From positions 62,001 through 126,000 of the forward strand of contig JAKCPI010000831.1 in the NCBI GenBank assembly GCA_023213315.1: 64,000 nucleotides of DNA, read 5' to 3'. The translations under genes and the position numbers were made by a program. Below are positions 13,143 through 25,000 of this stretch, piece by piece. The number at the start of each line of letters is the position of its first letter. Within the stretch, counting starts at the first letter, position 1. Source of the stretch: Euborellia annulipes. Its lineage: Eukaryota > Arthropoda > Insecta > Dermaptera > Anisolabididae. The notes under the pieces are model-generated. The model did no database searches. It saw nothing but the letters and a program-made list of their open reading frames with translations, and was not told the DNA's origin.

Positions 13143-14445
13143 TTCATTCATAGATGATAAATCGACGGCCTCTTTGCTAAAAAATTTATTATTATTTTCT
13201 CTATTAGATCAGGGGTTATGGATTTTCCGGAGGGGGGGGGGGTCTCACCAGTTAATTTTCATCATTCAGAATCGCTGTAAGTTTTTATAATAATATATTT
13301 TAAAAGAAATTATAAAAAATTAATTTCTTCCATTGAGAATAGACGATTGCATAACTCGCAGGCGTCTATTTAACAGAAAAACGCAGATCGATTATGCAAA
13401 ATTAACCCCTGCACTTTTTATATAAACAACATTTTATTTATACTGCATATGAGTTAAACAAATTTTTAATGAATGAAATCACAGAAAGAATGAGTTTATT
13501 TTGAGAAGAGAAGTTTCAAAAAAGAACAGTAGTGCCCTAGGGCATCTGATCCTGATTTAAGACATGATTCTGTGTTCCAAATAAATTCTCGGAGACGCTG
13601 AAAATATTTAGTTATAAGAAGGGGGATTGAGTTAAAATAAAATTTCAAAATTATAGAAATTTTAAGGGTGTATGCATCAAATAGTTTATCAGAAATTGAA
13701 GATTTGTAAATAATCTTTTTAAGAATGTACAATTTCAGAGAGAAATGGTAATTAATAACCAGTACAAAAAATGTTTTGGTAATTATAGTACTAGCCTAAA
13801 CTCAGAAAGTAAAGGTAACAAAGATGGGGAGCCCGGCAGAGCTCTCGGCGGCCTTGTATTAAATGGTTTAAAAATCAGCTATGTGCTCGCACCTAAAGCT
13901 TTTAAATTATTAAGCTTTATAAAATATATTATTCATAGTAGGCCTATACAAAAGCTTTAAGCAAGGAGTGTATTTTTATTTTACGACTTTTTTTTAAAGC
14001 CGCGTTAATTCACCTTTACACATTTTGCATTTTAGCATATCCCATTTTTAGCCATAAATCACATAAAATTATCCACTTTATATTCGGGGAAGCCCAAGTT
14101 TGCAGTTTTTATGCATGAATAAGCTGTGGTTTCAGGCAGGTTCTCTTATAATTTAAAAATTTCCAAACAAGTAATTTAATTTAATCAACACCTGACGTTA
14201 TGATATGAAATACAAAATTTAGTTGAATATAAATATGTATATTTTGAAATTAAATTATAACAACTTTCAGACCTTGGAATTTAGAAAAAGATTAATAATG
14301 TTAGTTATTTCAAACGACCTTTTTAAAAATACAATCTCATCTCGAACAAAACTATGAAATTGGTTTTATGATAATTTTTTAAATATATGCTCAATCCCTA
14401 AATCAAAGGTGTTGTAATCAATAAATAATAAATTTTGTGTTTCAG

Positions 14446-17400
14446 AGGCTGGTGGTTTCCACATATGGTTCAGCTCTGACGATCTCGTTAGTCTCAGACT
14501 CTCCTTATTCAGTGTCTCACAGTCTCGCCTCAGTGCCATTGATCGCCGTACCCTCAAATGAGTTGACCGTTCTCTCCGCCACTGCTGATGCCATGCCGGC
14601 TGTCAGAGTGCATCTTCGGCGACCGATTGTCGTTTCTTCCTACGAGAGTCTGGTCTCTTTCCCAGCGGGATTGACGCTAGGCGGTGGCGATATTCCAATG
14701 CGAGTGGCTGCCATCGTCGCTGCCACTGAACAACCTCTTCCGGTAGCTGTGAGGGTTCTTTATGTTCTGCCGTCTGTACCCGAACCCGAATACATCTACC
14801 CTCCTGTGTATAGTTTCTACCATCAGTATCCCGTTTTTTATAGGCCTCCAAACAGGTAAAAAATTTTCATTTAATACTCCAGCCCCATTTTAATCATTGT
14901 TGAATAAATGAATAAATGAAATTTTGAAACGTCAAAATGACCTTATTAAAAAAATAAATAAAAATTTTGCCTATACTTGATGGAAAAATTATATTATCGT
15001 CTCAACGAAATATTATTTCCAATTTGAAATCACCTAATAAGACGATAATAGGTATATATACAAGTAGGATAAGTAATTTAAAGAAAATAAACTTTTTTTT
15101 TATGCCAGGAAACCTTATCAGCCTACACATGGAATAAAACACCCTTCAAGCACCAAAGATGATCGACCTCTAGTAACGGTTCTTGATTTTCCCACATCAG
15201 TTGCATCGCCTCAGGTAAATTTAAACGAGGAAATAAAGAAGAAAATAATCTAAATTTAAGTTTTTTTTTTTTTTTTTTAATATATTCAATATATAAAATA
15301 TACGTAAGCCTTTATTTGCCTAAATATCATTAAAACTAAATTTGGGCAAAATGTCAAATATAATAAGCAGGATATTTTAAATTTGGACTATTTTAGCTTG
15401 GATTTAAATTTGGACTATTTTAGCTTTGAAATTCCTCAGGGCTAAAAAAAAAAATATAAAATTTAAAATCATAATTTTCCTAAAATGGGGAGCGCGTCCT
15501 CTCAAGTTTGAAGTAAAACAACTTACCGGTACGTCTTTATTTAAAAATGCTCCAAAGGAAAATTCTTAAATAAGGGACACAGGGCCATTGTAAGGGAGAT
15601 TTGCAAGTTCGTTAAAGTTTAAAATAAATATCTGATGTGTCCAACATATGAATTCCTGGTATAACTATTAAACTACTCCTTATATAATACATTTCAAAAA
15701 ATTCGATATTTCACCAAATATATCAAAAACAATTTGGTATTTCAAAAACTAAATTTAGTTTTTTCACATAACTACTTTGTTTTTGTGCACTAAAAGAATT
15801 ATCATGTCTGATGTGTTCGAGAGTGGAGCCTTGAACTTAGGCAACCAAAATTCTTAGCTGTCGGCAGGGGCGTATTTTTGGGGGGGGCGGGGGGCCCCCC
15901 CCCCCCTCCCCAACCCCCCCAAAACAAATATAAAAAAAGGAAAACAACCACCCAACCCACCCCACCTTTGGACAGCGGGGTCACCTTTGGTTCAAAAAAT
16001 AAAAAAAAAAACCTTAAAAAAAAAAAAAAAAAAAAAAAAAAATAAAAAAAAAAAAAAAAAAATTTTAAGATTTTTGCTTGGAACCCCCCCCCAAAAAACG
16101 CTGTCGGAAGTGTTTTCTTAAAGGTAGGATTTCCCAGTTGCATTAAAAAAGATGGTTTATTTTTTTTTTTAAATTTCCCTTTCCGGCTGTAGAGATTAAA
16201 GTGGAACTTTTATTTGATGGCCTTCAAATTTTTTCGCTCTTCTATCAGCATGTTACAAGCCGTGACGTCAAGGGCCGTGACGCTAGAAGCCATGACGTCA
16301 CAAGCCGTGACGACAAAAATAGGAAAGTTGAAATTTAATATATATGACGAATTATAACAAAATAATTGTGAGATTTAATTATTCAATTTTTAAATTGATA
16401 AAATATAATTTTTAAAATAATTTAAAATGATTCAAATCTCCAATTACTAAATAAATATTGTTCTCAGTCTTTAACATGCGTCTATTGATTTCCCATTTTC
16501 CAATTATTAAGTCAAGATTAAAAGCGCGATTTTAATACCCTTAATTGAATAATTTTCTAAAATCTTTTTTTAATATACCGATGCCTACCGGGGGACGTTC
16601 CACATACTGATTCTTGGGGTCACCCACCCAGTTCCCCGTGAATTTATTATTTAAATCTTTAAAAAAATCCTAGAAGTAATGAATGATTTCCTCTTTAAAT
16701 CAAGACCAACTAGTGTTTAGCCAACGAGTCAAGGCCAATCAACAACAACAGACAGGTGCGAATTTGGATATGCAAAAAAATTTATCAGAACCTATAAAAT
16801 AGAAGACCTTGATTTTGGATAATTTTTAAGACACGACATCCTTGCTTAAAATTTAATTATAAGAATAAAATTAAATAAAAATATAATTTAAATATATTTA
16901 CATATTTTTACGAGTGATAATTTATTACTTGTAAATTGCATTGCAGGTTCTCTATTATCAGCCGGCTCCAAATCCCGAGGACGAATTAGGCCCCAGAGAA
17001 CCTCCACAGGCCATCCCACCAGCAGGAATCGTTCAATCTACAGCGCCTATCGCCACACAATCTATCTTCCATAACGCCAAGGAATCGCCACTTCTAGAGG
17101 GTTTCCGACAAGAGAGTGATAATAGACAAAAATTATTACTTCGTTCCTCACCTGGTGTTGATCTCCTCGGGGATTCCGAAGTTGTTGATGCGTACATCGG
17201 ACCACCATTTCAGAGGACTTTCCGACGACAGGTAAATTAATTAGAATTCAAAGCCGGGTATTCAATCATATGTTTCTTTTCGGGGTCAATAGCCTGCGTT
17301 GCGTTGCCTCTCACTTTCATGGCCGGGGTAGGTCAGAATACTTTTAGAGGACATTTAATTCTGGATTTAAACGAGATTATCAAATCAAAAAAATTATTAT

Positions 17401-18709
17401 CATGCCTTTTGGTCCAATAGAAATCAAGAGTTGCCCTCGGGCCTTGGTATAGTGGTTAGCGTGCTGGCCATTTGTAGCAAAGGTCGCGGGTTCGCATCCC
17501 GTCTCATGCGACAATTTATTTAAATTGGATACCAATCTAATTGAAATAAATAGAGACGGGGCACACAGTGGCGTCATTTGGGGGGTGAGAGCAGGAGGGG
17601 GGCATTTGCCCCCCCCCCTCCAAGGGCTATGATTTTTATAAAATTTTAAATAATTCTAAATAAAATACTTCAAAATACATCTACGGGTACAGAAACTGTA
17701 CAAAATTAAACAATTAATTAAATTAAATATCTTTTGGCTAAATTTGAGTATCCATTTGTAAGAAAATTTTAAGAAAAAAAAAAAATGTTTGCCCCCCCAC
17801 GAAAAAGTTGAAATGACTGGCGACACAGCACATGATCTATTTATGACTGTTGGAAAGGTCAGTCATATGCGTGCTCTCTTCTTTTTTTCAACTGGTACTA
17901 CTCCTCCCACAGTTCCTAGTCGTATACCTGGAAAGCTGACTCTCAGAGCAACTAACTGCCTCTCTAATTTCCAAGCAAACTTTTCCATTTTGTGTTCCCA
18001 TATTGAATTAATTTGATTATAATAAATTTTCCATATGTATATATATATATAGATAGATGATAATGATTAGGAAAAAGTAGTAAAGAAAAAAATTCCTTTC
18101 GATGCCTTTTGTCGAAGGAGACGTTTCGGGCAAAATTCATTAGTTCATCGTCAGTCCTTATAGGCTTATATCAAATGCAAATTTAATTATGGCTGCATAC
18201 TTCCTTTCTCGATTATTTTTAAAGTCATAACAGCTCTTGTTTGAGTGATAATTATTTGAACACTTATGCAAACTTTACAATAGTGAAATATTTGCATTTG
18301 AAAGCCATTGTCACTTCATTTCCTTGTTAAGAAGGGAGAATCAAATGAATTTTCACCGATTGCCTGAGGCTCGAACCCATCTCTTGATTTTATTATTAAA
18401 GTATAATTTATATCAGGGGCGTATATAGAAATTTTTTTCGGGGGGGGGGGGCCGAACTCAAAAATTTTTTATATATGTATATGTGTTTGGGAAATTTCGG
18501 GGGGAGGGGGCCCGGGCCCCCTCGCCCCCCCCCCCCCCCCTTATATACGCCCCTGATTTATATGGATCGTTTTAATAAAAATTTGAAATTCTTTTGTAAA
18601 ACAGGCAGTTCATGGCAAACCCTCGGCAATCATTGATCCGAAAGACATCGAAACCGTCGAGACTTCAAACTCCTCTACAAAGAAAGAATCAGAATCGAGC
18701 GAGATGTGA
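14446..18709 (+). CDS. Unrecognised Pro/Tyr-rich protein, 3' four exons (5' end missing)
   Basis: I do not recognise this gene. Four exons with good GT-AG sites and continuous phase: 14446-14855, 15109-15214, 16947-17231, 18605-18709 (TGA). They give at least 301 aa. The first listed exon has an acceptor (tttcag) but no start codon in frame at its head, so one or more upstream exons lie before 14446 and were not found. The protein begins with a Val/Ser/Ala-rich stretch, passes into a Tyr/Pro segment (YIYPPVYSFYHQYPVFYRPP), a second Tyr/Pro patch (VLYYQPAPNPEDELGPREPP), and ends in a polar acidic Ser-rich tail. Local GC is well above the flanks, as expected for coding. A secreted or cuticle-associated protein is possible from composition only. 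A likely poly-A signal (AATAAA) is at about 18812. Introns contain SINE and G-run MITE copies. Confidence 0.7.
16248..16316. repeat. Short tandem array of GCCGTGACGTCA-like units
   Basis: Four units of about 16-17 bp: AAGCCGTGACGTCAA, GGGCCGTGACGCTAG, AAGCCATGACGTCAC, AAGCCGTGACGACAA. Two contain a full TGACGTCA. Located in an intron of the Pro/Tyr-rich gene. Confidence 0.7.
17433..17565 (+). repeat. tRNA-derived SINE, near-complete head
   Basis: The head folds like a tRNA: GGGCCTTGGTATAGTGGTTA (box A) and GGTCGCGGGTTCGCATCCCG (box B). It is followed by the SINE body ATTTATTTAAATTGGATACC and AATAGAGACGGGGC. It continues as a SINE rather than ending as a tRNA, so it is not a functional tRNA gene. 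It sits between exons of the Pro/Tyr-rich gene. Confidence 0.85.
17571..17825. mobile_element. G-run MITE (GTGGCGTCATTTGGGG family), in intron of the Pro/Tyr-rich gene
   Basis: Starts AGTGGCGTCATTTGGGG and ends AAAAAGTTGAAATGACTGGCG. The interior (TTTATAAAATTTTA, then CTACG(G/A)GTA, then AAACAATTAATTAAAT) matches 52572-52807 in ASPM intron 10. Confidence 0.75.
18414..18560. mobile_element. G-run MITE (CAGGGGCGTATATAGAAA ends)
   Basis: Starts TCAGGGGCGTATATAGAAA and ends CTTATATACGCCCCTGA, with G- and C-runs inside. A one-ended relative is at about 10965-11032 (TTCTATATACGCCCCTGAT). Confidence 0.75.
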
Positions 18710-19667
18710 AACATAAATTCTTGAGGCCAACAACAAACAAACTGCAAATACTCTTTACAATGAAATTAAAAGTATTATTTTTTTATAATAATTATAATAA
18801 TATATTAAAGAAATAAAATAATAATTAAATATTTAGTAGAGATTTCAGAGAGAAATTTAATGCTTATAACGAACGCTCTATGGTGCTATTTTTTAAAATA
18901 AATGGAAATACAACCATATCTCGTTTAGTGAATTTTAAAATTTATCTATAAAATATTTTTAAAAACTATAAAATTGTGCTTGGTACAAAAAAATTTTAAA
19001 AAGTTAAAATAATTTTGTTCGGAACCATTGGCGTATCCAGGTCAAAACGGAAGGGGGAGGGGGGCAAATTTTCTAAAACTCATTCATTTTATTATTTTAT
19101 TAAATGCCACAACCTAACTGGAGATAGGGGATGGCGTCACTCGTAGTTTTTATCTTCTCCCAGATGGCGTGAAGTTTTCATTTTTTAATTTTTATTTCAA
19201 GTTTGGAAAAGGAGGGGGGGGGGGAGGGTAGTGCTGAATACACCCATGTTTGGAAAAAATTATCGTACCTTCGTTAGTTTCTCGAATAGTCAGGCAAATC
19301 TATGGAATCGAACTATTTGCGGTATTGTTGTATTGTATTTATAAAAATACTTAAGACTATATTTTTGTTAATTTACGATATTTAAAAGGCCTTAAACAAT
19401 GCTTCGTAAAATGACACTAATATAGGAATGTTTTTAATTAAATTAAAAAAAAAAGCTTTAAAAAAAACTAATAAAATTAACAAGAGCCATAGAGCTTTAA
19501 GACAATATTAAAAGAAGAGATTATTTTTTTTTTAAATATTAAATTTTGTAATGGAAATTCAAATTAAATTCCAAAAAAAGGACATGTGTAAAATAAAATT
19601 TTTTATTCAAGTGTTTCATAGTCTTAGGGAGGTTTAAATTTCACACCACCCCAGCCTCTTTTTAATC

Positions 19668-20147
19668 TGTATGATATATATAACACACCACTCAATAAGT
19701 CTCCGATTTAAGATTTTGAAATTCCACTTTATTCATCAAGAGGGAAACATTCATTCAATTCTAACTTTTCGAAGCCCTTTATGTAAAACGATTTGTCTTG
19801 GCTCTCAAAATAGGCCTGGATCGGCAATCACTTCTTCATTTGAGCCAAATTTCTTTCCCTCGACCATTTGTTTCATGTCTGCAAAAAGCTAGTAGTCGCT
19901 GGCGGCCAAATCTGGAGAGTATGGTGGGTGGGGAAGCAATTCAAAGCGTAATTCATCCAATTTTTGTTATCGACTTGTGACATTGTTTTGAAAATTACAA
20001 AACTGGGGTCACTAAAACCACTGTAACCTCTAAACTAACTGCCATAAAATTTTGACATGTACTGTTTGAAGGTTGGTGCTATTAGGAAATCACGTGGGTT
20101 TGTTAAAAATGTATGAGCGGGAACTTATTGAGTGGCGTGTTTTTGTT
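19668..20147 (-). pseudogene. Deleted Tc1/mariner-type element with transposase remnant
   Basis: The ends are inverted repeats: ACACACCACTCAATAAGTC at 19682 and GACTT..-type complement AACTTATTGAGTGGCGTGTT at 20124. On the minus strand a broken transposase C-terminus can be read: PHPPYSPDLAASDY, then LFADMKQMVEGKKFGSNEEV. The PYSPDL.ASDY block is the third catalytic Asp region of mariner transposases. In-frame stops follow DY and later residues, and the N-terminal two thirds is missing. Confidence 0.8.
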
Positions 20148-21109
20148 TGACGCTGATTAAAAAAAAAATTAAATTTATAAATAAAAATCAGAATTTTTAC
20201 TATTATCTTTTATATGATAAAAGAAAATATTTCTGGGAACCATGAATGGACATAAATTGGTTCGTTTTTGCTTGCTGGAAGGTAGGCAACTCAAATAACC
20301 AGCTCAATAATATATTTTTGATGAATTGTACCATAATTTTGAAAACAAATTGCGTCAGTTCTTTAGCGGGATGTATGTTAGTGTTGCAAGCAAAAACGAA
20401 AGAATATATATCCATATATCTTTTCTCAGAGCAGATTTGTTAAAATAGACGAATGGGGATTTTTTCATACCACTCATATATTTATCCCAATAAATCGGCG
20501 ACTCTATATATGTATATTTGTAAATTTTCAATAAAATAAGAGAAAAAGAACAAAATAAAACATATTTTATGGTATTAATTGATCAGTATTTATTTGATCA
20601 TAATTTAAAAATATATACATGTTGGCCTTAAATATGTACTAACCATAATATTTAGAATGTGAATCCTTGTTTACTTTAAAAATAAAATTATTTAAAAAAA
20701 AAAAAAAATTAAAAACATTGGGTTGAGTTACCAGAAATGAATAAAACGAGACTGTGACTCTTAAAAAATAAAAATCTCTCAAAAACACTGCCAACTAAAG
20801 CCGCTGTGAGAGATTTTTTATTTTATTATTAAAAAATAAATAAATTTATAGGCCTTATTGTTAAAAAGAGTCTCGAATTTATTCAAAAGTCCCAACATTT
20901 TTTTATTTGCGACAATTTTATAAAATTATTTATTTTTTTATTGTATTCATTCAAGTTTTAAATAAATGAGTCAATTAAAAGAAAATGTTATATTACCTTG
21001 AATATCCTTGGACAATACAATTTCCGTTCAGATGAATATGAATAATTCATTCAAAATAAAAACGTGAAAAAATATGATAGGGGCTCGAACACAAAATCAG
21101 TGCTATCTC

Positions 21110-21706
21110 TTAAGTGGCTTCAGGAGGTCACATTGAATCTTTGGTCCAAAAGTAATGAGGCATTTTAAAGTATTTTTTAATGAATTAAATTCGTGAGCAT
21201 TTTACTTAATAGAAAGTTTTTTTTTTTAATGAAAATTATTTTTTTTATATTTATAGAAATTGCAAAAGATTTCTATTATAAAAATTTTAAATTTTTTTTA
21301 AATCTAAAAATGTAAAAATCATTAATATTCAACCTATAATAATAATTAAATAAAGTAGTGACGAAGTAAAAAATAAATTTAGGTATTCATTTAAAATTAA
21401 CGGCCAAATAGTTGAGCATTCTTGCAAAGCAGGCTAACAGTCGCCATTATCAGATCACCTATTGGCCTATATTTATATATTTTTATGATGTTTTAAATGA
21501 TATATAATAATATTTATAAACTATTCATTATTATAAGATTAACGAAAATCAACCAAATGCATGAATAGCTTTGAATATAGCTACCATTCTGACATCTCTT
21601 GGCAAATTTTCGTAATAGTTATGTTTTTGGCTAACTTTTTAAGACCCTTAAAGCCATCTTATCGGCAAAAACATGCGAAAAGCTTTGCCTCCTGAGGCCC
21701 CTTAAG
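21110..21706. mobile_element. MITE with TTAAG...GGCTTCAGGAGG ends, copy 1
   Basis: The left end TTAAGTGGCTTCAGGAGG and right end CCTCCTGAGGCCCCTTAAG are inverted repeats. The ~600-bp interior is AT-rich and non-coding. A second copy in opposite orientation lies at 34883-35427, and a short fragment of the middle (GTTAGACTAGCCTGCCATC) is at about 38325-38402 in the SLC17 gene. Confidence 0.75.
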
Positions 21707-22069
21707 CTAATACACAAAGGGAGATAAGTAGATTGAAATCTTTATCAGGATTTAATTTCATTTAAAACGTAGCCGGGAGTGGGGTGGTTCGGATGATCCG
21801 AATCCCCCTTCCTAAATAAATACATTTTAAAAAATATAAAATATTTTTTATAATTTCTAACAGTATTTAAATTTTAACACCAAGTTTCTCTTTATATATT
21901 ACTTTTTATTTACGAAATAATTTTTCGAGATTTCGGAAGAGGGGGTTGGATTCTCATATCCCCCACCCCGGGCTGTTATAAGAAATATTTTTTCAACTTT
22001 TTACTAAAAATTTAGTATTTAAAATTAATATTTGGAATAATATTAATACTTTTCATCATAATCTTTAAA

Positions 22070-25000
22070 TTATTCTTGAATAGTTTCACAATTTTCAACC
22101 TGTTAAAGAAAATGTATATGACGTTAAAAGAAAGAATGAAAATAGAGATTATTATTTATTACCTGTGGATAATCTTGAATAGCTTTAATTTTACTTGGTC
22201 TCCTTTCGAATAGAGTTTTCCTTGGTTTGTTCTCTTTTTGTATACCATGAATCATTTGATAAACTTCAGAATCCTTTAAATAATCGTATTGTTTTGCAAA
22301 TTTATTAAAATTTACTCTATTATATAAAAATAGCACAATTAAAAGATTAATATTTAATTTAGATATTTTAAATGGATATATGAATATAAACCAACCCTAG
22401 AGTAGTCCCTGAGAGGATTTCTTCATTGCCACTCAGCGTTTCTGCTATGAATTCTTCGTTATATCTCTCCACATCTTTGGGCTTCCACCATCGCCGTCCT
22501 CCAGGAAGAATCAAAGGCCTTGGTTGAGGAGTTAAAGGGAAAAATGGCCGGTTTTTAACAAATTCCTCTTCTCTTTTCCACTTTATTAAAAAATATTATT
22601 AATTAATTATTAATATTTTAATCAAATTAAAAAAATAACTTACTCTTATATCTTTTTTCCTGTTGTCGTCACTTTTTTCTTCTAAATCAATTTCTTCAAA
22701 ATCTCCGTTGATGTTATTTTCTAAAATATCTTCTTCAGATTCTAAATGTCCATTTTCAGTGGGTTCCTGTGTTTTTTCATTTTCTTCTAAATTATTTTCA
22801 ACCAAATCTTCATTTTCTTTGCCTTCTCTCTCTTCAGGATTGTCTTCCTTTTCTAATTCTGCAATCAAAAAAAAAAATTATAATTAAACTAGCCCTAGTC
22901 CTTAAAAATATTCAATCGTATGATGCCTCCCCCCCCCCCCCATTTTATAAAAATAATTTTAAAAAACACAAATTTTTAATGCTAAAAAATATAAATTTAT
23001 ATAAAAATATTTTTTTTTATTTATACTTATTTATTATTTTATTTGTAAAAGTAGAATTCATTTGAAAAATTGCTCGCTAATACTCCCTAGGGAGGGGCGT
23101 CTCCCAGTTTGGAAAACGCTTCTTTATATTAAGAAGGAAAAGTTTGGCCAAAAAACAGATTGAGAAGCCGAGCCGGATTATTATTATTAATAGGAGGGGT
23201 TTAAATGTTATTATATAATAATTTCATTAAAAAAAAAAAGTTTAAATATATTAATAGATTTACCTGATTCTGGTTCAGGTTCAGGTTCCTGATTTAAACT
23301 TGCTCTAAATGATGTAATCTTAACTAACTGGTCTTGAAGAAATTTAAGATTATCTTGAATTAGTTGAGGTAATTCCATAATAAATTGCAATTGTTTTTGA
23401 ATGTATCCAATTTGTGCATCAACATCATCAGGATCAATTTCTTCTTCTTGTTCCTCCTCTTCTTCCTGCTCAATAAAATCCTCTGTTTGGACAACTTCAT
23501 CTATTAAATTTTTTGCGTTCTCTTCCTCATTTAACATATTTTCTTCATTTATATCTTGAGACTCTTCTTCGTGGTTCTTTTGAATAAATAAATAAGACAA
23601 ATTAATAGATATTATTTATTTTTCATAAGTGAATAAATTACCTGCTCTGATTTTTTTTGTTCTTGTTCTGATTCTTCCTCCAATGCTTTTCTCCCTTTAT
23701 ATTTTAAAGGCAAGTACGGAGTTCCTTTTGGTTTGATATCTTTAGGTGATTTCAATTTTGGTCTTTTGGGCAATTGTAAAAATGTAGTCATTTTTTTCTG
23801 AGGTTTTATCAATTTCTCATCCAAAATTGCTTGCAAAACTTTAGATTCTTTGATTAAATCAGAATCCGGTGGTAATTTATGAAAATCAACACTAAAATAA
23901 AAAAATTATTTTAAAAATTTTATTGTAAATATTAAAGATATTAAATTTAATTATAGAAATTTCATTTTTAAGCAGGGCCGTTCCTGGCGGGCGTGCACTC
24001 CGTGCCAGCACGGAGGCGCCAGTCCCAAAGGGCGCCTGAGGCGCCTTCCAAAGGGCGCCGGTGGGGCCTTCCAAAGGAAGGCGAAGACGAAAAACCAAAG
24101 GGCGATGAAGGCGCAAAGCCAAAGGGCGACGGAGGCGCCTTCCAAAGGGCGCCCAAGGCGCCTTCCAAAGGGCGCCCAAGGCGCCTTCCAAAGGGCGCCG
24201 GTGGGGCCTTCCAAAGGAAGGCGAAGACGAAAAGCCAAAGGGTGATGAAGGCGCAAAGCCAAAGGGCGCCCGAGGCGCCTTCCAAAGGACGCCGGTGGGG
24301 CCTTCCAAAGGAAGGTGAAGACGAAAAGCCAAAGGGCGACGAAGGCGCAAAGCCAAAGGGCGCCCGAGGCGCCTTCCAAAGGGCGCCGGTGGGGCCTTCC
24401 AAAGGAAGGCGAAGACGAAAAGCCAAAGGGCGACGAAGGCGCAAAGCCAAAGGGCGCCCGAGGTGCCTTCCAAAGGGCGCCGGTGGGGCCTTCCAAAGGA
24501 AGGGGAGGACGAAAAGCAAAAAGGGCGACGAAGGCGCAAAGCCAAAGGGCGACGGAGGCGCCTTCCAAAGGGCAGCCGAGGCGCCTTCCAAAGGAAGGGG
24601 AGGACGAAAAGCAAAAAGGGCGACGAAGGCGCAAAGCCAAAGGGCGCCCGAGGTGCCTTCCAAAGGGCGCCGGTGGGGCCTTCCAAAGGAAGGGGAGGAC
24701 GAAAAGCAAAAAGGGCGACGAAGGCGCAAAGCCAAAGGGCGACGGAGGCGCCTTCCAAAGGACGGCGGAGACTCAAAGCCAAAGGGCATTTTCGTGTCTG
24801 GGTCCTTGGTCCGTCGCAAGTGAGAAAAATTTATTTCAAAAGAATTGGCTGCCAATCATTTGAAATAATTGGCGTAACTATATTGAATGGCGCTCCCCGC
24901 GGGTACAAGAATGTCGCCCCCCCTCAAAAAAAAAATAAAAAAAAAATTGTTAAATAAATGTAAATTTTAAATAGCTTTTTTATTTAAAAACATAAAAGGG

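Larger units (their letters stand above)
561..14445. other. Gene-poor, repeat-rich 5' part of the window
   Basis: No exon series was recognised on either strand. Contents: dispersed family A copies, G-run MITEs, SINE bodies (about 2025-2160, 2455-2535), the TTAA MITEs, the 9349-9622 MITE, and CGAAACCGAAA-rich repeats at 10740-11130. A locally GC/CpG-rich patch (3595-3810, with GGGGGCGCGCCCG) could be a promoter or a repeat. The missing 5' exons of the 14446 gene may lie here. Confidence 0.6.
18710..22069. other. Intergenic region between Pro/Tyr-rich gene and Zasp-like gene
   Basis: AT-rich. Holds the 3' flank of the + gene, a G-run element near 19027-19240, a dead mariner (19668-20147), a palindrome-like TTTTGCTTG...CAAGCAAAA pair at 20240-20400, and the MITE at 21110-21706. 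No gene evidence. Confidence 0.6.

Noticed and set aside
17433..17520. Functional tRNA gene
   Set aside because: The tRNA-like head continues into a SINE body and is repeated with the same body elsewhere; acceptor-stem pairing is poor.
23892..24957. Long open frames (up to ~296 codons) on both strands
   Set aside because: They run through a stop-free GC-rich minisatellite inside an intron; several mutually overlapping frames are open and none has splice or family support.
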